From positions 1 to 40,118 of the forward strand of contig NZ_JAGYVZ010000036.1 in assembly GCF_018380615.1 (NCBI RefSeq): a stretch of DNA of 40,118 nucleotides. Direction: 5' to 3'. The notes below the pieces were generated by a model, which worked only from the letters and a program-made list of their open reading frames with translations, was not told the DNA's origin and ran no database searches. The stretch comes from Flavobacterium psychroterrae. GTDB taxonomy: Bacteria > Bacteroidota > Bacteroidia > Flavobacteriales > Flavobacteriaceae. The translations under genes were made by a program, and so were the position numbers. This document shows, in pieces, positions 32,465 to 40,118 of the stretch (position 1 is its first letter; each line of letters starts with the position of its first letter).

Positions 32465-34093
32465 ATGGCAAAAGATATAAAATTTGATATTGAAGCACGT
32501 GATGGATTAAAACGTGGTGTTGATGCATTAGCAAATGCTGTAAAAGTAACTCTTGGACCAAAAGGTCGTAACGTAATCATTGGAAAATCATTTGGCGGAC
32601 CAACTGTTACTAAAGATGGTGTTTCTGTTGCAAAAGAAATCGAATTAAAAGACCCATTAGAAAACATGGGCGCGCAAATGGTTAAAGAAGTTGCTTCTAA
32701 AACTAACGACTTAGCGGGTGACGGAACTACAACTGCTACAGTTTTAGCTCAGGCAATCGTAAAAGAAGGTTTAAAAAACGTTGCTGCAGGAGCAAATCCA
32801 ATGGACTTGAAACGTGGTATTGATAAAGCTGTTGAAGCTATCGTTGCTGACCTTGCAAAACAAGCTAAAGTTGTTGGAAGTGATTCTGATAAAATCAAAC
32901 AAATTGCTTCTATCTCTGCAAACAATGACGAAGTAATTGGTGAACTAATCGCTACTGCTTTTGCTAAAGTGGGTAAAGAAGGTGTTATTACTGTTGAAGA
33001 AGCTAAAGGAACTGACACGTTCGTGGATGTTGTTGAAGGTATGCAGTTTGACAGAGGATATCTTTCTCCTTACTTCGTAACAAACCCTGAGAAAATGGAA
33101 GTTGAACTTGACTCTCCATACATCTTATTATACGATAAAAAAGTATCTTCTTTAAAAGAATTACTACCTGTTCTAGAGCCAGTTGCTCAATCAGGGAAAC
33201 CATTATTGATTATTGCTGAAGATGTTGACGGAGAAGCTCTTTCTACTCTTGTAGTAAATAAATTAAGAGGTGCTCTTAAAATTGCTGCTGTAAAAGCTCC
33301 TGGTTTTGGAGACAGAAGAAAAGCAATGTTAGAAGATATCGCTATCTTAACTGGTGGAACTGTAATTTCTGAAGAAAGAGGTTATACTCTTGAAAATACA
33401 ACTATCGAAATGTTAGGAACTGCAAAAAGAGTTTCTATCGATAAAGATAACACTACAATTGTAAGTGGTGCTGGTGATGCTGACATGATCAAAAATCGTG
33501 TGAACCAAATTAAAGGTCAAATGGAAGCTACAACTTCTGATTATGACAAAGAAAAATTGCAAGAGCGTTTGGCTAAATTAGCTGGTGGTGTTGCTGTTCT
33601 TTACGTTGGTGCTGCATCTGAAGTTGAAATGAAAGAGAAAAAAGACAGAGTTGACGATGCTCTACACGCAACTCGTGCTGCTGTTGAAGAAGGAATCGTT
33701 GCTGGTGGTGGTGTTGCTTTATTAAGAGCAAAAGCGGCATTAGCTGACATTAAAGCTGACAACGCTGACGAAGCAACTGGAATCCAGATTGTATCTCGTG
33801 CTGTTGAATCTCCATTAAGAACTATTGTTGAAAACGCAGGTCTTGAAGGTTCTGTAGTTGTAGCAAAAGTGTCTGAAGGTTCAGGTGATTTTGGTTACAA
33901 TGCAAAAACTGACGAATATGTTGATATGCTTGCAGCTGGAATTATCGATCCTAAAAAAGTAACTCGTGTAGCGTTAGAAAATGCTGCTTCGGTTGCGGGA
34001 ATGATCCTTACTACAGAATGTGCATTAATTGATATTAAAGAAGAAAACGGAGGCGGAATGCCAATGGGTGGCGGTATGCCAGGAATGATGTAA
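32465..34093 (+). CDS. groEL: Chaperonin GroEL
   Basis: 542 residues, full length. It reads MAKDIKFDIEARDGLKRGVDALANAVKVTLGPKGRNVII, with the ATP site DGVSVAKEIEL and AGDGTTTATVLAQAI and the closing Gly/Met tail GGGMPMGGGMPGMM. It forms the double ring that folds proteins with GroES. Codon use is regular and no damage is seen. A strong terminator follows 20 bp after the stop. Confidence 0.98.
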   Translation: MAKDIKFDIEARDGLKRGVDALANAVKVTLGPKGRNVIIGKSFGGPTVTKDGVSVAKEIELKDPLENMGAQMVKEVASKTNDLAGDGTTTATVLAQAIVKEGLKNVAAGANPMDLKRGIDKAVEAIVADLAKQAKVVGSDSDKIKQIASISANNDEVIGELIATAFAKVGKEGVITVEEAKGTDTFVDVVEGMQFDRGYLSPYFVTNPEKMEVELDSPYILLYDKKVSSLKELLPVLEPVAQSGKPLLIIAEDVDGEALSTLVVNKLRGALKIAAVKAPGFGDRRKAMLEDIAILTGGTVISEERGYTLENTTIEMLGTAKRVSIDKDNTTIVSGAGDADMIKNRVNQIKGQMEATTSDYDKEKLQERLAKLAGGVAVLYVGAASEVEMKEKKDRVDDALHATRAAVEEGIVAGGGVALLRAKAALADIKADNADEATGIQIVSRAVESPLRTIVENAGLEGSVVVAKVSEGSGDFGYNAKTDEYVDMLAAGIIDPKKVTRVALENAASVAGMILTTECALIDIKEENGGGMPMGGGMPGMM

Positions 34094-34113
34094 TCGTTCT
34101 TTTCTTAAAACTT

Positions 34114-34146
34114 AAAACGCCAGATATTAAATCTGGCGTTTTTTTT
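34114..34146 (+). terminator. Terminator after groEL
   Basis: AAAACGCCAGAT pairs with ATCTGGCGTTTT, loop ATTAA, followed by more T. Confidence 0.92.
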
Positions 34147-34424
34147 GCGACAAATTACACGAATTTCCACGAATTATTTTTTCTAATCTGCATGACTGTT
34201 TTTTTTCGCCACAGATTAAAAAGATTCTCACAGATTAATCTATTTTAATCCCTTAATCTGTGGCAAACTTTTTTCACTTAAAGCATTCGTGAAAATTAGT
34301 GAAATTCGTGGCAAACTTTCTTCATGTATTCTGCAAACCTTTTTTATTTAAGATTGTTTAACATTCTCTTTTACATTAAAAAATCGTTTATCAGTAACTT
34401 TACAGTTCTATTTAAAATTACAAA
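34147..34424. repeat. Intergenic CACGAATT / CTGTGGC repeats between groEL and the phosphodiesterase gene
   Basis: Within this gap: ACACGAATTTCCACGAATTA (about 34158-34177), an exact 12-bp inverted pair GCCACAGATTAA (34208-34219) / TTAATCTGTGGC (34253-34264), and GTGAAATTCGTGGCAAAC (about 34300-34317). Then AT-rich sequence leads to the next gene, with a possible but imperfect promoter (TAACTTTA near 34395). Confidence 0.75.
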
Positions 34425-35627
34425 ATGAGAAAATTTACTACTCAACTATTATCCTTTACATTCTTACTTCTTAACACTTTTTTATATTCTCAATCTAATA
34501 AAAACGCTTATGTAGTTTTAGTTTCTATGGATGGATTCCGTTGGGATTATGTAAAACACTTTAAGCTTCAAAATTTAAACCAAATTGCCAAAGAAGGTGT
34601 TCATGCTAAATCAATGCGCCCTTCTTATCCTAGTAAAACTTTCCCAAATCATTATTCGATAGTTACGGGACTTTATCCGGATCACCACGGAATCATTAAC
34701 AATGTATTTTACGATGCCGGTTTAAATGAATCTTTTGCATTATCTACAAATGCTAAAAATGATTCCAGATTTTATGGCGGAAATCCAATCTGGAATGTGG
34801 CTGAACAACAAAGTGTAAAAACAGCCTCTTTTTTTTGGCCCGGATCTGATACCGATAAAAAAAGACCTAGTTATTATAAAGAATATAATGACAAAATCCC
34901 ATACGGAAATAGAATTGACACGGTTATTAAATGGCTTCAGCTTCCGGAAAAACAACGTCCGCATTTAGTTACTTTATACTTTGACGAACCGGATCATACG
35001 GGACATAATTTTGGTCCGCTTTCTCCGGAAAATGAAAAAGCAATAAAAAAGATGGATTCGTTAATGGGTCAATTATCATTTAAACTCAATCAATTATCCA
35101 TTGGAAAAGAAATCAATTTAATTATTGTTTCAGATCACGGAATGACCAATATTAGCAATGATAAAAAAGTAGTCATCTTACATTATTTAAAACCCGAATG
35201 GTTAGAATATAAAGCAGTTATTAACCCTATTATGAGTTTACAGGCTAAACCTGGTTATCAAGATTCTATAGCAAACGCATTGAAAAAAGTACCGCATATT
35301 AAGTTTTGGAAATCAAGTGAAGTCCCTAAAAGATTGCATTACGGTACAAATCCGCGTGTGCATGATTTTGTCATCGAAGCTAAAAAAGGATATAGTTTAG
35401 TTAGTGAAAAAAACCAGAATATAAAAGGCGGAACGCACGGCTATGACAATAAAACAAAAGACATGCAGGCTATATTTTATGCAAAAGGTCCCGCTTTTAA
35501 AGTGGATAAAGAAGTTAAATCATTTCAAAATGTTTCTATTTATCCTTTAATTGCTCACATATTAGGTTTGCAAATTGATGAAGTTGACGGGAAGTTTAGT
35601 GAAGTACAATCAATGCTGGTAAATTAA
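34425..35627 (+). CDS. Exported ectonucleotide pyrophosphatase/phosphodiesterase (NPP family)
   Basis: 400 residues with a signal peptide (LLSFTFLLLNTFLYSQ). It has the alkaline-phosphatase-superfamily zinc site of NPP enzymes: Asp36 in LVSMDGFRWD, nucleophile Thr72 in PSKTFPNHYS, Asp190 and His194 in FDEPDHTGHNFGP, Asp237 and His238 in VSDHGM, and His338 in GGTHGYDN. All ligands are present, so an active periplasmic hydrolase of nucleotide or lipid phosphodiesters is expected; the substrate is open. Monocistronic. A long hairpin lies 160 bp past its stop. Confidence 0.92.
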   Translation: MRKFTTQLLSFTFLLLNTFLYSQSNKNAYVVLVSMDGFRWDYVKHFKLQNLNQIAKEGVHAKSMRPSYPSKTFPNHYSIVTGLYPDHHGIINNVFYDAGLNESFALSTNAKNDSRFYGGNPIWNVAEQQSVKTASFFWPGSDTDKKRPSYYKEYNDKIPYGNRIDTVIKWLQLPEKQRPHLVTLYFDEPDHTGHNFGPLSPENEKAIKKMDSLMGQLSFKLNQLSIGKEINLIIVSDHGMTNISNDKKVVILHYLKPEWLEYKAVINPIMSLQAKPGYQDSIANALKKVPHIKFWKSSEVPKRLHYGTNPRVHDFVIEAKKGYSLVSEKNQNIKGGTHGYDNKTKDMQAIFYAKGPAFKVDKEVKSFQNVSIYPLIAHILGLQIDEVDGKFSEVQSMLVN

Positions 35628-35954
35628 TTAGATAATGTGTCAATTTAATAATCAGATAATTATTAACCCTGTTCATTGTAAAGGCATACAATAATTCGAT
35701 AAAATTCGATTCCCTAATCTTAGAGATGCACAGCAGTGCGGCTCCGGCATGCATAGAACGCAATGTGAATCTTTACAAAAAGTTACATACAAAAAATGGC
35801 TTTAGTCGAATTTAAAATTCGGCTAAAGCCATTTTTTAATTTATTATTTTCCTCCAGCTAAAGCAGGAGGCAATTCAATTAGTTTCAAAATTTATTATAA
35901 AATAAAGCCATTCAGTATCTAATTTATCTAATTGCCAAATTTTCTAATTTCTAA
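35628..35954. other. Convergent intergenic region with palindromic repeats
   Basis: 327 bases between the phosphodiesterase and SDR stops. It holds a GCACAGCAGTGCGGCTCCGG word (about 35728), a 22-bp hairpin (35791-35837), and a smaller hairpin CCTCC-a-GCT/AGC-a-GGAGG (35851-35871). No gene is seen. Confidence 0.7.
35791..35837. terminator. Long 22-bp hairpin, probably a bidirectional terminator
   Basis: AAAAAATGGCTTTAG-t-CGAATT pairs with AATTCG-g-CTAAAGCCATTTTTT, three-base loop, one wobble. A-run on the left and T-run on the right suit termination of both convergent genes. The GCTTTAGC words recur in the next hairpin, so it may also be a repeat element. Confidence 0.75.
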
Positions 35955-36794
35955 TTAAAATCCTGTTGAAACAGAAACCTCTTTCCAGTTCTCTAATTCT
36001 TTTTGCACATTTTCAATTTTAAGGTTTGCCATATCATAAGCATCTTGTCCTAAAAACAAATGTAATGCAGGATTTTCTTCTGTACTCATTTTGATTAAAG
36101 CATTGGCTAATTTTTCAGGATCTCCCGGTTGATTTCCGTCAATAGAATCTTTATGAGCACTTTCTGACGCTCGTACTGCCTTGTATTCTGCAATTGGGTT
36201 TAATGGTAATAATAAAGAACTATCTGTTAAGAAATCAGTTCTAAAATAACCTGGATAAACTAAAGTTACATTTACTCCAAACTCTTTTACTTCGGCAGCC
36301 AAAGACTCGGTTAAACCGGCAACTGCAAATTTTGTAGAACAATAGATTCCCCACCCCGGAAAACCTCCGTTATATCCGCCAATAGAAGATATATTAAAAA
36401 TATGTCCTGATTTGTTTGCGCGCATGTATGGCATCGTATTTCTTACTACATTTAATAACCCGAAAACATTTACTTCGTAATTTTTCCTCGATTCTGCATC
36501 AGTCAATTCTTCTAATGTTCCTAACAACCCATAACCGGCATTGTTTACTAAAACGTCAATTGTTTTAAAATGACTAACGGCTACTTCAATGGCATTTTTG
36601 ACGCTTTTTTCATTTGTCAAATCCATTTCTAAAGGAAGAAAATTTTCAGATGCACTTCCAATTGCTTTAATTAATGCTGCTTCATTTCTTGATGTTGCTG
36701 CTACTTTTTTACCCTCGGCCAATAATTTTTTAACCAATACTAATCCAAGACCTTTTGACGCCCCTGTGATAAACCAAACTTTGCTATTTTCCAT
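35955..36794 (-). CDS. Short-chain dehydrogenase/reductase
   Basis: 279 residues, a classical SDR. It has the NAD(P)-binding TGASKGLG (10-17), the structural NNAG (84-87), and the catalytic Ser (NISSIGG, 135-140), Tyr151 and Lys155 (YCSTK). VYPGYFRTDF follows the active site. Arg36 in TSRNEA after the second strand suggests NADP(H) preference (inference). Substrate unknown. It lies 88 bp after an AraC-family regulator on the same strand, which likely controls it, and has its own promoter element at 36823. Confidence 0.9.
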   Translation of the reverse strand: MENSKVWFITGASKGLGLVLVKKLLAEGKKVAATSRNEAALIKAIGSASENFLPLEMDLTNEKSVKNAIEVAVSHFKTIDVLVNNAGYGLLGTLEELTDAESRKNYEVNVFGLLNVVRNTMPYMRANKSGHIFNISSIGGYNGGFPGWGIYCSTKFAVAGLTESLAAEVKEFGVNVTLVYPGYFRTDFLTDSSLLLPLNPIAEYKAVRASESAHKDSIDGNQPGDPEKLANALIKMSTEENPALHLFLGQDAYDMANLKIENVQKELENWKEVSVSTGF

Positions 36795-36822
36795 GATTTT
36801 ATTTTTAGATTAAATTATGGTA

Positions 36823-36830
36823 CAAAGGTA
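36823..36830 (-). promoter_or_regulatory. SDR gene -7 promoter element (TACCTTTG)
   Basis: This is an exact TAnnTTTG match on the minus strand, 28 bp before the SDR start, with a TTT about 19 bases upstream as a weak -33. GATCGCGCC and GCGATCG words just upstream could hold a regulator site. Confidence 0.5.
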
Positions 36831-36882
36831 TAGGCGCGATCGTTATCTAAAATTAAAGGATTCAAACAAGAAGTTACAAAAA

Positions 36883-37791
36883 TCAAACAATTTCGGTTAC
36901 ACGATAGGTTTTAGGTGAAAGATGCGTATTTTTCTTAAAGAAATTAATAAAATGAGACAATTCTTCAAATCCAAGACACCACGCAATTTCGTTAATATTC
37001 CAATTGGTTTGTTTGAGTAAAACCATCGCTTCCTGAATAATTCTTTCAGATATAATCTGCGAAGTTGTTTTTCCGGTCGTTTCCTTTAAAGCTTTATTCA
37101 GATGATTTACATGAACATTTAACTGATTAGCAAATTCTGAAGGCGAACGAAAATTAATTTGCTGAGATATGGATTCAATCGGAAATTGGCGTTCCAACAA
37201 TTCCAAAAACAAAGAAGAAACCCTAATCGTAGCGTTTGATTTACTATATAATGAAGAAGTTACGGTTTGTGTTTTTAATGCCAAATGAATAATCTCAAAA
37301 ACAAGATTGCGAAGCATATCATATTTAAAAGCGTAATCAGAATCTATTTCATCGAACATTCTTAAATAAACTGCCTTTAAGGATTCTGCCAGTTCTTTAG
37401 AAACAGGAACAATAGGATTTCCGCCGGGTTGAAACAAAGGATATTCCTTTAAATTTCCAAACTGACTAAAAAATGCTTCTGTAAAAATGCAGAAAAACCC
37501 GGTTTGATTCTCATCAATATGTTCCCAACTGTACGGAATTTGCGGATTGGCAAAAAATAAAGCCTGATCTTCTATTTCGACAATTTTATCTGCATAATGC
37601 ACTTTATTTCTGCCAATGATTAAACTTATTTTATAAAAGTCTTTACGAGTATAAGGCAATGGATTACAAGTAGAACCAACATAATCATCCAATTTAAAAA
37701 CATTAAAATGTCCTATTTCTTTTTGAAGGTTCTCGGGCATTCCTTTTATTTTTATCGTATAAAAATCTTCGAGGGTTTCTGTTCGTTTCAT
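36883..37791 (-). CDS. AraC-family transcriptional regulator
   Basis: 302 residues. The N-terminal half is a cupin-like sensing domain (RNKVHYADKIVEIEDQALFFANPQIPYSWEH). The C-terminal 100 residues carry two helix-turn-helices: ESISQQINFRSPSEFANQLNVHVNHLNKALKETTG and WNINEIAWCLGFEELSHFINFFKKNTHLSPKTYR. The ligand is unknown. It is transcribed in the same direction as the downstream SDR gene, a common regulator-target pair. A TAACTTTG element lies only 4 bp before the ATG. Confidence 0.92.
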   Translation of the reverse strand: MKRTETLEDFYTIKIKGMPENLQKEIGHFNVFKLDDYVGSTCNPLPYTRKDFYKISLIIGRNKVHYADKIVEIEDQALFFANPQIPYSWEHIDENQTGFFCIFTEAFFSQFGNLKEYPLFQPGGNPIVPVSKELAESLKAVYLRMFDEIDSDYAFKYDMLRNLVFEIIHLALKTQTVTSSLYSKSNATIRVSSLFLELLERQFPIESISQQINFRSPSEFANQLNVHVNHLNKALKETTGKTTSQIISERIIQEAMVLLKQTNWNINEIAWCLGFEELSHFINFFKKNTHLSPKTYRVTEIV

Positions 37792-37795
37792 TTTA

Positions 37796-37803
37796 CAAAG
37801 TTA
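37796..37803 (-). promoter_or_regulatory. Possible -7 element of the AraC-family gene (TAACTTTG)
   Basis: This is an exact TAnnTTTG match, but so close to the ATG at 37791 that the transcript would be leaderless or would begin at the start codon. The -33 is weak (TTTA about 21 bases upstream). Confidence 0.35.
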
Positions 37804-37920
37804 CAAAAATCAATCTTCTTTAATTAAATGATTTGGCACTATGATGAATTTTGAAGGATCAATACATAGTTGTGGGGAAATATTAAAATCCAGATATTTG
37901 CATTTCCAAATTATTCTCGA

Positions 37921-38286
37921 ATGCAAGATTCTTTTATCGATATCCTAAAGTTATTATTACCTGAGATAATAGTAGATTACTTTGAACTTACAACTTATAA
38001 AAAGGAAGATGAAATACTTCATCTTTATCTAAAAGAGATTAATTCGATACCAAAAGAATACAGAGAATCTAAATTAAGTTCAAAAGGGTTCTTTGATGAA
38101 ATAACAGTTCAGGATTTTCCTATCCGTGGACATCAGGTATATCTCCATACAACTAGAAGAAGATGGCTTAATGAAAATACCGGGAAAATAGTTTTTAGAA
38201 ATTGGAATTTAGTAGCAGACGGAATTCGTGTAACACAGGAGTTTGCGTCTTTTTTAAAAGAGATCAATAGATTCCAGTCTAAATGA
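37921..38286 (+). CDS. ISAon1-family transposase, N-terminal region protein
   Basis: 121 residues from ATG 37921. MQDSFIDILKLLLPEIIVDYFEL, then FFDEITVQDFPIRGHQVYLHTTRRRW and VFRNWNLVADGIRVTQEFASFLKEI, are typical of the small first ORF of ISAon1/ISL3-type elements, which carries the N-terminal region of the split transposase. It appears intact. It ends at TGA 38284-38286, and the catalytic part resumes just downstream. Confidence 0.8.
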   Translation: MQDSFIDILKLLLPEIIVDYFELTTYKKEDEILHLYLKEINSIPKEYRESKLSSKGFFDEITVQDFPIRGHQVYLHTTRRRWLNENTGKIVFRNWNLVADGIRVTQEFASFLKEINRFQSK

Positions 38287-38888
38287 TTGCAATACCATTG
38301 CTTCTTTTTATGGAGTTTCTGGTAGAAATTTGCAATGTCAACACAAAGATTTCTTAAGTGATTTCAAAGTCTGGGATCAAATATCGCATGCGAAAAAATG
38401 GCTTCTTTTTCCACATAATATTGGAAAACGTTTATCCATAGATGAAACCTCCCTTTCTAATGGTGAGCTATATACTATTTTAACCAACAAATCCGGCAAA
38501 GGCAGAAAAGGCACTATAGTGGCTATGGTTGCAGGAACCAAAGCCGATGCAGTTATTGCAGTTATAGAAAAATACCTCTTAAACAGCGAAATATAATCTA
38601 ACTCAAGAGCCTCCGTGGAATCTTTGAGAAGACTAAAGATAAAATCATAGGCTTTGCTAAACTAGACAAATGGCACGAAAAGTAAATCAATCTGGTTTTA
38701 AGTCTTTTGATATAATCTCTCGCACAATTATAAATCATTATCAAACCATATTGAATTATTTTGACAACAGAAGCACCAACGCTTCGGCAGAATCTTTCAA
38801 TGCAAAAATAAAAGCATTTAGATAAAAATTCAGGGGCGTTAGGAATGTGGAATACTTCCTTTTTAGACTCACTAATATTTATGCTTAA
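38287..38888 (+). pseudogene. ISAon1-like transposase, copy 1, with deleted middle
   Basis: Reads DCNTIASFYGVSGRNL, then KRLSIDETSLSNGELYTILT (the first catalytic Asp region) and GTIVAMVAGTKADAVIAVIEKYL, then at about 38591 jumps to the C-terminal part (NLTQE...SGFKSFDIISRTIINHYQT...LTNIYA). The central section with the later catalytic residues is missing, and the C-terminal part has extra or missing bases and an internal stop (TTTAGATAAAA at about 38818). Not functional. Confidence 0.8.
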
Positions 38889-38920
38889 TTTTTCAACTCC
38901 ACAGGTTTTCGTGTTGATCC

Positions 38921-39636
38921 GGAACCAAAGCCGATGCAGTTATTGCCGTTATAGAAAAAATACCTCTTAAGCAGCGAAATCTAGTCAAGGAAATTACTTT
39001 AGACATGGCAGAAAATATGGGATTAATTGCTAAAAGATGTTTTACTAATGCAACTCGGGCCACAGATCGTTTTCATGTTCAAAAATTAGCTTCAGAAGCA
39101 TTACAGGAAATCAGAATCAAATAGCGCTGGAAAGCAATAGATCTAGAAAATGAAAACATAGAGACAGCTAAGAAGTCAAATGTAAATTTCGAATCCAAGA
39201 TACTTTCAAATGGGGACACCCTTAAGCAATTCCTAGCCAGAAGCCTCTATTTCTTGTACAAAACAAATCGAAATGGACTCAAAATCAAACAGAACGTGCT
39301 GCAATACTATTTGAATTGTATCCTGATATTCAAAAAGGATATAATCTAACTCAAGAGCTCCGTGGAATCTTTGAGAACACAAAAGATAAAATCATAGGCT
39401 TTGCTAAACTAGCCAAATGGAACGAAAAAGTAAATCAATCCGGGTTTAAGTCTTTTGGTACAATCTCTCGCACAATTATAAATCATTATCAAACTATATT
39501 GAATTATTTTGACAACAGAAGCACCAACGCTTCGACAGAATCTTTAAATGCAAAAATAAAAGCATTTAGATCAAAATTCAGGGGCGTTAGGAATGTGGAA
39601 TACTTCCTTTTTAGACTCACTAATATTTATGCTTAA
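38921..39636 (+). pseudogene. ISAon1-like transposase, copy 2, 5'-truncated
   Basis: Starts abruptly at GTKADAVIAVIEK, fused to the right end of copy 1. It then has the middle missing from copy 1 (VKEITLDMAENMGLIAKRCF, ATRATDRFHVQKLASEALQEI), an in-frame TAG near 39122, a frameshift near 39270, and a clean C-terminal half (YPDIQKGYNLTQELRGIFENTKDK to LTNIYA, stop 39634-39636). The region supplies the second Asp of the DDE site, but the reading frame is broken. Confidence 0.8.
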
Positions 39637-39668
39637 TTTTTCAACTCCACAGGTTTTCGTGTTGATCC

Positions 39669-39720
39669 ATCCCCAACTTTTGCACCTGATCCCATTTTTG
39701 CACCTGATCCCTAATTCCTT
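39669..39720. repeat. Tandem TTTTGCACCTGATCCC repeats, probable end of another mobile element
   Basis: TTTTGCACCTGATCCC occurs at 39678-39693 and 39696-39711, period 18, directly beside the IS right end. The arrangement resembles multiple terminal repeats of an IS (compare the left edge of the window), but no element body follows. Confidence 0.5.
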
Positions 39721-39726
39721 TTAAGC

Positions 39727-39763
39727 AAAAAAACTTCAATTAGCAAAGCTAATTGAAGTTTTT
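39727..39763 (-). terminator. Terminator after tRNA-Leu
   Basis: AAAAACTTCAATTAGC pairs with GCTAATTGAAGTTTTT (16 bp, loop AAA), flanked by A and T runs. On the minus strand it ends the tRNA unit. Confidence 0.9.
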
Positions 39764-39765
39764 AG

Positions 39766-39851
39766 TACTCAGAGCGGGACTTGAACCCGCACGAACATTG
39801 CTGTTCACTGGATTTTAAGTCCAGCGTGTCTACCAATTTCACCATCCGAGC
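39766..39851 (-). tRNA. tRNA-Leu (UAA)
   Basis: The minus strand gives acceptor GCTCGGA / TCTGAGT, D-arm GGTGAAATTGGTAGACACG, and anticodon loop CTTAAAA with anticodon TAA. There is a long variable arm (TGAACAGCAATGTTCG) and T-loop GTTCAAG. 86 bases without an encoded CCA. The acceptor has two G-T pairs. Confidence 0.95.
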
Positions 39852-39864
39852 ATATTATATTATG

Positions 39865-39937
39865 TGGTACCTCCAGGGATCGAACCAGGGACACATGGAT
39901 TTTCAGTCCATTGCTCTACCATCTGAGCTAAGGTACC
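39865..39937 (-). tRNA. tRNA-Phe (GAA)
   Basis: The minus strand gives acceptor GGTACCT / AGGTACC, D-loop AGCTCAGATGGTAGAGC, anticodon loop CTGAAAA with anticodon GAA, and T-arm GTTCGATCC. 73 bases without an encoded CCA. tRNA-Leu follows 13 bases downstream, so they are one unit. Confidence 0.96.
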
Positions 39938-39973
39938 TTGGATCACTTTATAAAATAAAATGAATTAAGAATA

Positions 39974-40004
39974 AAAATCCTCATCAAATACTGATGAGGA
40001 TTTT
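39974..40004 (-). terminator. Terminator of the rRNA operon
   Basis: AAAATCCTCATCA pairs with TGATGAGGATTTT, loop AATAC, just past the 5S rRNA 3' end on the minus strand and before tRNA-Phe. Confidence 0.88.
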
Positions 40005-40011
40005 AAAAAGA

Positions 40012-40118
40012 AAGGCGACGACATACTCTCCCACATAACTGCAGTACCATCTGCGCAGGCGGGCTTAACTACTCTGTTCGGGATGGGAAGAGGTGAGCCC
40101 CGCCGCAATAACCACCTT
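40012..40118 (-). rRNA. rrf: 5S ribosomal RNA (5' end at or just past the window edge)
   Basis: The minus strand reads GGTGGTTATTGCGGCGGGG, then CTCTTCCCATCCCGAACAGA (the conserved 5S loop) and GATGGTACTGCAGTTATGTG, ending GTATGTCGTCGCCTT, whose tail pairs with the 5' AAGGTGG. 107 bases are visible. The 23S and 16S genes would lie to the right of the window. Confidence 0.96.

Larger units (their letters stand above)
37856..39668 (+). mobile_element. ISAon1-like insertion sequence, internally rearranged double copy
   Basis: Terminal inverted repeats: GGATCAATACATAGTTGTGG at 37856 and the inverse of CCACAGGTTTTCGTGTTGATCC ending at 39668. Between them lie a first ORF, then a transposase N-terminal part. 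A C-terminal part with a right end follows (38591-38920). Then the transposase restarts inside the gene at 38921 and runs to a second C-terminal part and right end (39339-39668). So two copies overlap, the first lacking its middle and the second lacking its 5' half. Flanking 8-mers (ATTTTGAA / ATCCCCAA) do not match, so no target duplication is seen. Confidence 0.8.

Overview
The window is a chromosomal piece from a member of the Bacteroidota, almost certainly a Flavobacterium. It has low G+C and TAnnTTTG-type promoter elements. It carries the gliding-motility / type IX secretion block gldK-gldL-gldM-gldN followed by the gldN paralogue gldO, an arrangement known from F. johnsoniae. All calls were made by reading the sequence; no database search was run.

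Layout. 1-1.5 kb is a decayed edge: tandem repeats like the end of an IS21-type element cut into a DJ-1/PfpI gene, then a serine-hydrolase pseudogene. 1.8-8.4 kb holds accessory genes: a lipoprotein, an erythromycin-esterase-like two-domain protein, a GNAT enzyme, a DUF1761 protein, a FemAB/GNAT-like protein and small unknowns. 8.6-10.5 kb holds a divergent pair, a YegS-type lipid kinase and an App1-type phosphatidate phosphatase. 10.5-11.4 kb is an unusually repeat-rich intergenic region. 11.4-24.9 kb is mostly minus strand. In transcription order it reads topA, an arginase-fold protein that has lost metal ligands, gldK, gldL, gldM, gldN, gldO, a DAO-type FAD oxidoreductase and an ABC-F ATPase, with a small DUF983 gene on the plus strand. 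25.6-34.1 kb is plus strand: miaB, a GxxExxY gene, a sigma-54-type activator, lptE, a TPR protein, secG, groES, a four-helix-bundle gene and groEL. 34.4-37.8 kb holds an ectonucleotide phosphodiesterase, an SDR enzyme and an AraC regulator. 37.9-39.7 kb is a scrambled ISAon1-like insertion sequence. The right end has tRNA-Leu(UAA), tRNA-Phe(GAA) and the 5S end of an rRNA operon, all on the minus strand.

How the genes work together. GldK/N form the periplasmic/outer-membrane ring and GldL/M the proton-driven motor of the type IX system. LptE and SecG serve envelope biogenesis, GroES/GroEL fold proteins, MiaB modifies tRNA, and the lipid kinase and App1 phosphatase could run opposite phosphatidate/diacylglycerol reactions.

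Most unusual features. (1) Two far-apart intergenic elements (about 11.13-11.26 kb and 25.10-25.25 kb) share a conserved core, but their long stems differ in sequence and still pair, which points to a structured RNA or RNA-like mobile repeat. (2) Two small genes of sporadic families sit inside otherwise housekeeping runs and are bracketed by repeats: GxxExxY by inverted repeats, and the four-helix-bundle protein by direct repeats between groES and groEL. (3) A conserved-looking arginase-fold pseudoenzyme lies between topA and the gld operon. (4) Several palindromic repeat families fill the gaps between genes.
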